Of a DNA stretch of 6,656 nucleotides, positions 1-4,041 are shown piece after piece. Under the pieces are notes generated by a model, which was not told the DNA's origin, did not search any database, and worked only from the letters and a program-made list of their open reading frames with translations. Origin of the DNA: Desulfobacteraceae bacterium (GTDB lineage: Bacteria; Desulfobacterota; Desulfobacteria; Desulfobacterales; JAABPS01); assembly GCA_011391835.1 (NCBI GenBank), contig JAABPS010000156.1, forward strand, positions 1 to 6,656, written 5' to 3'. The translations under genes and the position numbers were made by a program. How positions within the stretch are numbered: the first letter of the stretch is position 1; each line of letters starts with the position of its first letter.

Positions 1-1541
1 TGCACCAGGATGTGTACATTGACTATTCCATCGCCCTGGAAAAAGAAGAAGATATCCGTATCAATTCCCCGGTGACGCTCTTTTTCAAAGCAGATCCTCT
101 CATCTGGCTGACATCGGTTATCGCCGGCCATCAATGGATCACAGGCTTTGGATGGGCGCTGGGAATTGTGGTTTTAACGGTTCTTTTTGGCAGAGTCTTT
201 TGCAGCTTTATCTGCCCCCTTGGGACGCTTCATCACATGGTGGGAATGACAACACCTGCCTTAAAGGGTAGCCAGCTCATTAAGGCAAATGAGAAAACGC
301 CGAGCCAGAAAATTAAATATTTCCTGCTGTTCACCATCATCATTGCCGCTCTTTTTGGCCTGAATTTTACAGGCATAATGGATCCCTTTTCTTTTCTTTT
401 TCGCTCACTCGCCCTGGCCATCTTCCCTGGCGCAGGCATCGGTTTTAAGGAGCTGTTTGATATCATGGCCAGAAGCGATATCAAAGCGCTGAATCTGGCA
501 AGCTATGCGGCTGAAGTTTTTGTGTCACCTGTTTTTGGGTATGGTTATAAATCCTTTCAAACCGGCTGGCTGATTGGTGCACTGTTTCTTTTTATACTTT
601 TTCTTAATCGTATCAGACCCCGGTTCTGGTGCAGGGTTCTTTGTCCTCTTGGGGCTCTGCTTGGGATTGTTTCAAAATTCAGTATCATGAGACTTGAAAA
701 AGACATCGAAAAATGTACGGACTGCAAGCTGTGCGTGAAGCACTGTCCGGGCGCCGCATCCCCCATTCCAGGGAAGCAGTGGGAATCCACCGAATGTCTG
801 TCCTGCTTTAATTGCTTTCACATCTGTCCGGAAGATGTGATTTCCTTTAAATTTCGTTTGCCAGTACCACCCAGTCCATCGCCCGATATAGGACGCCGCG
901 CGCTGCTTGGCAGTGTTGCGGCAGGTATTTCCCTTCCGCTTCTGGGACGGCTGGACGGTCAGATCCATCATATACCCAACCCGCTTCTTATCCGGCCTCC
1001 GGGTTCAGTTCAGGAGAAAGATTTTCTGGCATTATGCCAGAGATGCGGCTTATGCATGAAAGTGTGTCCTACCAATGTCATCAATCCAGCCCTGTCAGAA
1101 GCAGGCATGGCCGGTTTTTGGACGCCCAATTTAATTATGATCCACGGGTATTGTGAATACTCCTGCACGCTTTGCAGCAGCATCTGCCCCACCGGCGCCA
1201 TCAGAGAAATTTCGCTTAAGGAAAAGATCGAACTCCCCATTAAAATCGGCTCCGCTTATCTGGATCGCGGAAGATGCCTGCCCTGGTCAGGAAACAGCCC
1301 CTGTATTGTATGTGAGGAGGTCTGTCCAACCTCTCCGAAATCCATCTACTTAGTCAAAGCCGATGCCCCTGCGTCCGGTGGGGGAAAAATCATGGTACAG
1401 CTTCCCTATGTGGATCTTAAAAAATGTGTGGGATGCGGTATCTGTGAAAACAAATGCCCTGTGAAAGGAAAACCGGCTATCCGTGTCATATCCGCAGGAG
1501 AAAGCCGGTCAAAAAAGAATCAGATCCTGCTTGAACGTTAA
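1..1541 (+). CDS. NapH-NapG-like fused polyferredoxin membrane protein, 5' partial
   Basis: The protein probably takes electrons from membrane quinol and passes them through a chain of [4Fe-4S] clusters across the inner membrane. A GTG at 12 could be a start, but the frame is open to the left edge, there is no usable ribosome site, and NapH relatives carry one more membrane helix before the FFKADPL segment, so I treat the gene as 5'-truncated. Counting from that GTG (509 residues): membrane segments lie near 44-62, 102-121 and 182-200. CX3CP motifs sit at C64/C68 and C207/C211, the NapH/NosR hallmark. Two ferredoxin motifs follow (C235-C245, C262-C272), then a twin-arginine segment (R295, R296). 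Four further clusters follow in NapG/MauM order: C342-C352, C381-C392, C422-C438 (with the CX8C spacing) and C472-C482. The RPPG...DFLALCQRCG segment (329-346) is NapG-like. The partner reductase is not in the window. The family call is firm; the substrate is unknown. Confidence 0.87.
   Translation, partial: HQDVYIDYSIALEKEEDIRINSPVTLFFKADPLIWLTSVIAGHQWITGFGWALGIVVLTVLFGRVFCSFICPLGTLHHMVGMTTPALKGSQLIKANEKTPSQKIKYFLLFTIIIAALFGLNFTGIMDPFSFLFRSLALAIFPGAGIGFKELFDIMARSDIKALNLASYAAEVFVSPVFGYGYKSFQTGWLIGALFLFILFLNRIRPRFWCRVLCPLGALLGIVSKFSIMRLEKDIEKCTDCKLCVKHCPGAASPIPGKQWESTECLSCFNCFHICPEDVISFKFRLPVPPSPSPDIGRRALLGSVAAGISLPLLGRLDGQIHHIPNPLLIRPPGSVQEKDFLALCQRCGLCMKVCPTNVINPALSEAGMAGFWTPNLIMIHGYCEYSCTLCSSICPTGAIREISLKEKIELPIKIGSAYLDRGRCLPWSGNSPCIVCEEVCPTSPKSIYLVKADAPASGGGKIMVQLPYVDLKKCVGCGICENKCPVKGKPAIRVISAGESRSKKNQILLER
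891..950 (+). other. internal twin-arginine (Tat-like) segment between NapH-like and NapG-like modules
   Basis: This codes for residues 294-313 of the iron-sulfur protein. GRRALLGSVAAG is followed by a moderately hydrophobic stretch ending near LLGRLDG, which resembles a Tat signal (RR pair, short hydrophobic core). In separate NapG/MauM proteins such a signal sits at the N-terminus and sends the folded ferredoxin to the periplasm. Here it sits in the middle of the chain, directly after the cytoplasmic-type clusters of the NapH-like part. No AxA cleavage site is obvious, so it could act as an uncleaved transmembrane anchor. Export itself is inferred. Confidence 0.6.
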
Positions 1542-1564
1542 AGCCTCAGTACTCTGTACCAACG

Positions 1565-1597
1565 AAAAAGGATTTATCGCCAAAGCAATAAATCCTT
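1565..1597 (-). terminator. intrinsic terminator of the tRNA-Phe unit
   Basis: A perfect 10-bp inverted repeat (1568-1577 with 1588-1597) can extend by three inner pairs to a TTTG loop when read on the minus strand. It is followed on that strand by a run of five T. It lies 8 bases past the encoded CCA of the tRNA. On the plus strand the hairpin has no T-run after it, so it is a poor terminator for the convergent iron-sulfur gene, although the hairpin could still slow transcription from that side. Confidence 0.85.
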
Positions 1598-1605
1598 AAT
1601 GTTAC

Positions 1606-1681
1606 TGGTGCCGAGGGACAGAATCGAACTGCCGACACAGGGATTTTCAGTCCCCTGCTCTACCGACTGAGCTACCTCGGC
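1606..1681 (-). tRNA. tRNA-Phe (anticodon GAA)
   Basis: On the minus strand the 76 bases fold as a standard cloverleaf. The acceptor stem is GCCGAGG/CCTCGGC with discriminator A and an encoded CCA (1606-1608). The D-stem is GCTC/GAGC with an eight-base loop containing GG. The anticodon stem GGGGA/TCCCT closes loop CTGAAAA, and the five-base variable loop is GTGTC. The T-stem GGCAG/CTGTC (one G-U pair) closes loop TTCGATT. The anticodon GAA lies at 1646-1648, reading UUC/UUU as phenylalanine. The gene has its own promoter upstream and terminator downstream, and no integrase or duplicated 3' end nearby suggests use as an attachment site. Confidence 0.97.
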
Positions 1682-1710
1682 GCTGGCACAAACTGGAAAA
1701 TCGAATGATG

Positions 1711-1739
1711 GTTCTATTAAAGCCTTGTTTTATTGTCAA
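1711..1739 (-). promoter_or_regulatory. sigma70-type promoter for tRNA-Phe
   Basis: On the minus strand a perfect TTGACA (1734-1739) is followed after exactly 17 bases by TAGAAC (1711-1716), a 4/6 match to TATAAT. Transcription would begin near 1704, about 22 bases before the mature tRNA 5' end, leaving a short leader for RNase P to remove. The -35 box begins only 8 bases beyond the rsmE stop codon, so the tRNA can be made independently of rsmE, with read-through from rsmE also possible. Confidence 0.7.
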
Positions 1740-1746
1740 GAAGTTT

Positions 1747-2496
1747 CTATCCCATGTCTCCAAAAAGATATTGCAGAAGCGCGCATGCTGTAATAGCGGC
1801 TGTTTCGGCCCGCAATATTCTCGGCCCAAGAGAGGCTGTTTTAAATCCGGCTGCGGTGGCTCTATCCATTTCTTCTTGCGTAAACCCGCCTTCCGGCCCC
1901 AATATAGCAACTATTCGTTTGACCGCTGTCTTCCCCGTAAGTTCCACAACAGATTGGGTCGGTTGTACCGCATCTTCCCAGAAAGCGATCTTTAGATCAC
2001 TGCCGCCCGCCAGATTCAACATGCTGTCAAAGGAGACTATTTCCTCGACTTTCATGACAGAGCTTCGCCGGCATTGTTTCAGGGATTCGCGGGCTATTTT
2101 CCCCCACCTCTGTGTGCGCAAAAGCAGACGCTTTTTGTCCGGGCGTGGAATGGAGCGCTGAGAGATAAACGGCAAAAAGCGGGTAGCACCCAGTTCCGTA
2201 AGCTGCCGGATGAGATCATCCATTTTCCTGTCTTTTAAAAGGGCCTGTGCAATATCAATTTGAATTTTTGAATCAGTCTCTTTTTGAAATTGCTTTATCA
2301 GAGCTACTTCTACACCCGTTCTGGAAAATGCCGTTATCCTTGTTTCATACTCTGTACCCGTACCGTCAAAAAGCCCGATGATATCTCCGGGACTCAGCCT
2401 CAACACATTTTTGATGTGCCGTGCATCGGATCCGCTGATTATAGCGGCAGAGGTCGTTTTCAGGCTATTCGAGTTTTCCAAGAAAAAATATTTCAT
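1747..2496 (-). CDS. rsmE: 16S rRNA (uracil(1498)-N3)-methyltransferase RsmE
   Basis: This cytoplasmic SPOUT-fold methyltransferase uses S-adenosylmethionine to methylate N3 of U1498 in 16S rRNA, in the small-subunit decoding region. The 249-residue length is normal for the family. The N-terminal PUA-like domain shows HIKNVLRLSPGD (27-38). The SPOUT domain carries ALLKDRKMDDLIRQLTELG (85-103), the RW..IA.ES.KQCRR segment (130-144), the cofactor-loop motif GPEGG (200-204) and the knot motif LGPRILRAETA (223-233). All diagnostic motifs are present and there is no frameshift. The ATG at 2494-2496 gives the family's usual MxxFF opening, although the Shine-Dalgarno match before it is poor. It is transcribed alone, divergently from the acidic-protein gene, with tRNA-Phe downstream on the same strand. 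Confidence 0.96.
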   Translation of the reverse strand: MKYFFLENSNSLKTTSAAIISGSDARHIKNVLRLSPGDIIGLFDGTGTEYETRITAFSRTGVEVALIKQFQKETDSKIQIDIAQALLKDRKMDDLIRQLTELGATRFLPFISQRSIPRPDKKRLLLRTQRWGKIARESLKQCRRSSVMKVEEIVSFDSMLNLAGGSDLKIAFWEDAVQPTQSVVELTGKTAVKRIVAILGPEGGFTQEEMDRATAAGFKTASLGPRILRAETAAITACALLQYLFGDMG

Positions 2497-2502
2497 GGTC
2501 TT

Positions 2503-2531
2503 TTATAAAATTTAATCACTGAATTTGTAAA
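2503..2531 (-). promoter_or_regulatory. candidate promoter of rsmE, possibly leaderless
   Basis: On the minus strand TTTACA (2526-2531) is followed after 17 bases by TTATAA (2503-2508), or after 18 bases by TATAAA (2502-2507). Either hexamer puts the expected start of transcription at or within one base of the rsmE ATG (2494-2496), which would leave almost no 5' leader. The match is moderate and the region is AT-rich, so chance is possible. I saw no better promoter further upstream. Confidence 0.4.
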
Positions 2532-2574
2532 TCTTTTTTATCAGGCATATATGAGAATCCTAAAAGTAAATTTA

Positions 2575-2603
2575 TTGACACTCGTTTAAGTGTGTGATAT
2601 TTT
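2575..2603 (+). promoter_or_regulatory. sigma70-type promoter of the acidic repeat protein gene
   Basis: A perfect TTGACA (2575-2580) is followed after 17 bases by TATTTT (2598-2603), a 4/6 match, with a TG at 2595-2596 forming an extended -10. Transcription would begin near 2610, giving a leader of about 33 bases. The spacer overlaps a 5-bp dyad, ACACT (2578-2582) and AGTGT (2589-2593), separated by six bases. It touches the -35 box and could be a repressor site or chance. Confidence 0.7.
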
Positions 2604-2632
2604 TAGAACCTAAAATGGTATGAATTAAACAC

Positions 2633-2637
2633 GGGGG
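2633..2637 (+). promoter_or_regulatory. G-rich ribosome binding site of the acidic repeat protein
   Basis: GGGGG followed by T lies five bases before the ATG at 2643. It can pair with the 16S anti-Shine-Dalgarno sequence in the GGAGGT register if one G-U wobble is allowed. It is an unusual form but correctly spaced, and it supports the ATG at 2643 as the start. Confidence 0.6.
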
Positions 2638-2642
2638 TTGGT

Positions 2643-3875
2643 ATGGAAAAAAAGGATGAACTCGATAAACTATTTGGGCAAACAGACCCTCTGGACGATC
2701 AACTGGCCATGAATGATAAAAAAGATCATTTGGATGAAGTTCAAGACAACGATGAAGAAATCATTGAACTCACTGACCCGGATGATACTCCTGTCGCTGA
2801 ATCCGATGAAGAAATTATTGAACCCGCCGATTTCTTGGACGATCTTTCCGTAGATGATACCACGTTTGTTTTTCAAGCAGAAAGCGATGACGCTGATGAT
2901 GATATTATTGAACTCACAGAGACGGCAAGCGAACCGCCGGAACATACAGTTAATTCCAAAGAAGGGTTAAGTGCTGGCAGAGACCTTACCTCAAACGGCA
3001 AAGACCTCTTTATTTTTACAGACACGAAAGATGAAGCGTATATCGATGATGATGATATCCTTTCAGATACCGTTTTTTCCGGCAGCACATCTAAGCCAGA
3101 CGATCTCCGGATGAATAAGGATTTGGACATTCTCACCCAAAAGAAGAAAGATTTATCACGTGAAGACAGCTCTATGTTTGATGCCACCGTCTTTGCCAAG
3201 GAACTATCCGAAAATGACGATGAATTCTCCGTGCTTGCTCAAATAAATGATAAACTACATCCAATTGAAAAGGATATGTTTAACGATACTGTTTTTTCCA
3301 ATGAATCATTAAACAATGATGATGAACTGGCCGTCCTTACTGAGCCGAAAGATAATAAAATTATCACTGACAGGTCTGCAGCATTTACAGATGCGTCGGC
3401 TTTAGATAGTAATCTGGTCTTAATTGAAGACACCCAAATCGAACCTCCGCCCAAAGAAGAAAGCTTCATACAGTCAGATATCGCCAGATCCACTGAAAAA
3501 GTGTCTCTGGAAATAGAAAGCGCCACGGATCGCGACATCGCTGATTCACTGGGTATGGATTTAGAATCCGAAAAAGACCTGTTTATGAATATAGAAACAG
3601 AGGATGATAACAAATTGACGATTGTGTCTGAATCAGAATATGATACCCGCCGGGAACGATTCGAAAATGGCAGGGAATTGAATAAAGCTCAACTGCATCC
3701 GCTACAACAGTCTATTCAATCTGATCAGCTTGAAGCGGCGCTGGAAAAAGTCATCAAAAGAATATTCACGGGAAAAATTGATACTATGATAGCGGATATT
3801 ATTGAAAAAGCAGTAAAAACTGATATTGAAAAAATTAAAAAAGAGCTGTTGAAGGGAACCGCCGACGATGTGTGA
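2643..3875 (+). CDS. highly acidic repeat protein with C-terminal helical segment, function unknown
   Basis: I do not recognise a named family. The 410-residue protein has no signal peptide, membrane segment or cysteine cluster and is probably cytoplasmic. Residues 1-350 are rich in Asp, Glu and Ser and are probably mostly disordered. Short hydrophobic motifs recur in the acidic background: EEIIEL-type at 38-43, 56-61 and 86-91, then a unit built around a (D/N)xTVF core and a later DDE(L/F)xVL at 141-232, with weaker copies near 71-80, 121-140, 244-264 and 311-330. From about 351 to 404 the composition changes to a charged amphipathic stretch (LEAALEKVIKRIF, then MIADIIEKAV and IEKIKKELL), probably two or three helices able to self-associate. 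Its own promoter and terminator suggest a single-gene transcript. The layout suggests a scaffold or adaptor with many docking motifs, in the manner of PopZ, but no homology to PopZ is claimed. Coding status is strongly supported by the long frame, ribosome site and patterned repeats. Confidence 0.85.
   Translation: MEKKDELDKLFGQTDPLDDQLAMNDKKDHLDEVQDNDEEIIELTDPDDTPVAESDEEIIEPADFLDDLSVDDTTFVFQAESDDADDDIIELTETASEPPEHTVNSKEGLSAGRDLTSNGKDLFIFTDTKDEAYIDDDDILSDTVFSGSTSKPDDLRMNKDLDILTQKKKDLSREDSSMFDATVFAKELSENDDEFSVLAQINDKLHPIEKDMFNDTVFSNESLNNDDELAVLTEPKDNKIITDRSAAFTDASALDSNLVLIEDTQIEPPPKEESFIQSDIARSTEKVSLEIESATDRDIADSLGMDLESEKDLFMNIETEDDNKLTIVSESEYDTRRERFENGRELNKAQLHPLQQSIQSDQLEAALEKVIKRIFTGKIDTMIADIIEKAVKTDIEKIKKELLKGTADDV
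2751..2915 (+). repeat. EEIIEL-type repeats, including an 18-codon direct duplication
   Basis: Three copies of an acidic-acidic-IIE(L/P) motif fall at residues 38-43, 56-61 and 86-91 of the acidic protein. The first two are also close DNA repeats: 2751-2769 and 2805-2823 match at 18 of 19 bases, offset by 54 bases (18 codons), and the one difference is synonymous. This looks like a recent in-frame duplication or continued homogenisation. The third copy is diverged. Confidence 0.75.
3063..3338 (+). repeat. degenerate TVF repeats of about 35 residues in the acidic protein
   Basis: Residues 141-232 hold three units with SDTVF (141-145), DATVF (180-184) and NDTVF (214-218), spaced 39 and 34 residues. 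The last two continue to DDEFSVL (192-198) and DDELAVL (226-232); the first continues to DDL and LDIL. Lys/Asp-rich linkers lie between them. The similarity is at protein level with little DNA identity, so these units are older than the EEIIEL duplication. Confidence 0.7.
3693..3854 (+). other. C-terminal amphipathic helical segment of the acidic protein
   Basis: Residues 351-404 depart sharply from the acidic arm. Lysine balances glutamate, and Ile, Leu, Val and Ala recur every three to four residues (for example L363, L367, V370/I371, I374, I379, I383, I386/I387, V391, I395, I398, L402), as in amphipathic or coiled-coil helices. A glycine at 377 probably divides two helices. This is the part most likely to fold and to mediate oligomerisation or partner binding. 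Confidence 0.6.
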
Positions 3876-3943
3876 AATATTTTAATCCGTAAATCGGCCT
3901 GACTGAACCGCCGGGTGGTCTTTAAATCAATCAAGATTATTCT

Positions 3944-3968
3944 GGGGATTATTCAATAATCCCCTTTT
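3944..3968 (+). terminator. intrinsic terminator after the acidic repeat protein
   Basis: GGGGATTAT (3944-3952) and ATAATCCCC (3956-3964) form a perfect 9-bp stem with loop TCA, followed by TTTT and a further T-rich stretch. It lies 68 bases after the stop codon and 74 bases before the valS ribosome-site-to-start region ends, so it separates the two transcripts. On the minus strand it is followed by AGAATAATC rather than a T-run, so it acts mainly on the plus strand. Confidence 0.9.
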
Positions 3969-4026
3969 CAATTTTGAGGCCATTCATCAACGCTATTTTT
4001 TTATGGTTCGATTCAGCACAAAACAG

Positions 4027-4032
4027 AAGGAG
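4027..4032 (+). promoter_or_regulatory. ribosome binding site of valS
   Basis: AAGGAG is a strong Shine-Dalgarno core. It lies nine bases before the ATG at 4042 and six bases before an in-frame TTG at 4039 directly adjoining that ATG. Spacing slightly favours TTG and codon preference favours ATG. The two proteins would differ by one residue. Confidence 0.8.
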
Positions 4033-4041
4033 CAAAAATTG

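Noticed and set aside
12..14. GTG at 12 as the true start of the iron-sulfur protein
   Set aside because: The frame is open upstream to the window edge, the only purine run (AGGA) is too close to the GTG to work as a ribosome site, and the NapH-like fold expects another membrane helix before this point.
233..1353. Several open frames of 66-99 codons overlapping the iron-sulfur gene
   Set aside because: All overlap a gene with clear cysteine motifs along its whole length. None shows domain features of its own.
1606..1681. tRNA-Phe gene as an integration site for a mobile element
   Set aside because: There is no integrase gene and I saw no duplicated tRNA 3' end in the window. Both flanks are housekeeping genes or regulatory sequence.
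1733..2161. 142-codon plus-strand open frame opposite rsmE
   Set aside because: It lies wholly antisense to rsmE, whose family motifs are intact. The antisense product shows no recognisable domain and I saw no ribosome site for it.
2873..3613. Two minus-strand open frames (108 and 124 codons) opposite the acidic gene
   Set aside because: Their serine-rich composition follows from reading GAT/GAA-rich codons backwards. They have no plausible start signals and are shadows of the acidic gene.
3965..4041. Possible T-box riboswitch or leader peptide controlling valS
   Set aside because: Fewer than 80 bases separate the upstream terminator from the valS start, too short for a T-box, and no T-box core or valine-rich short frame is present.
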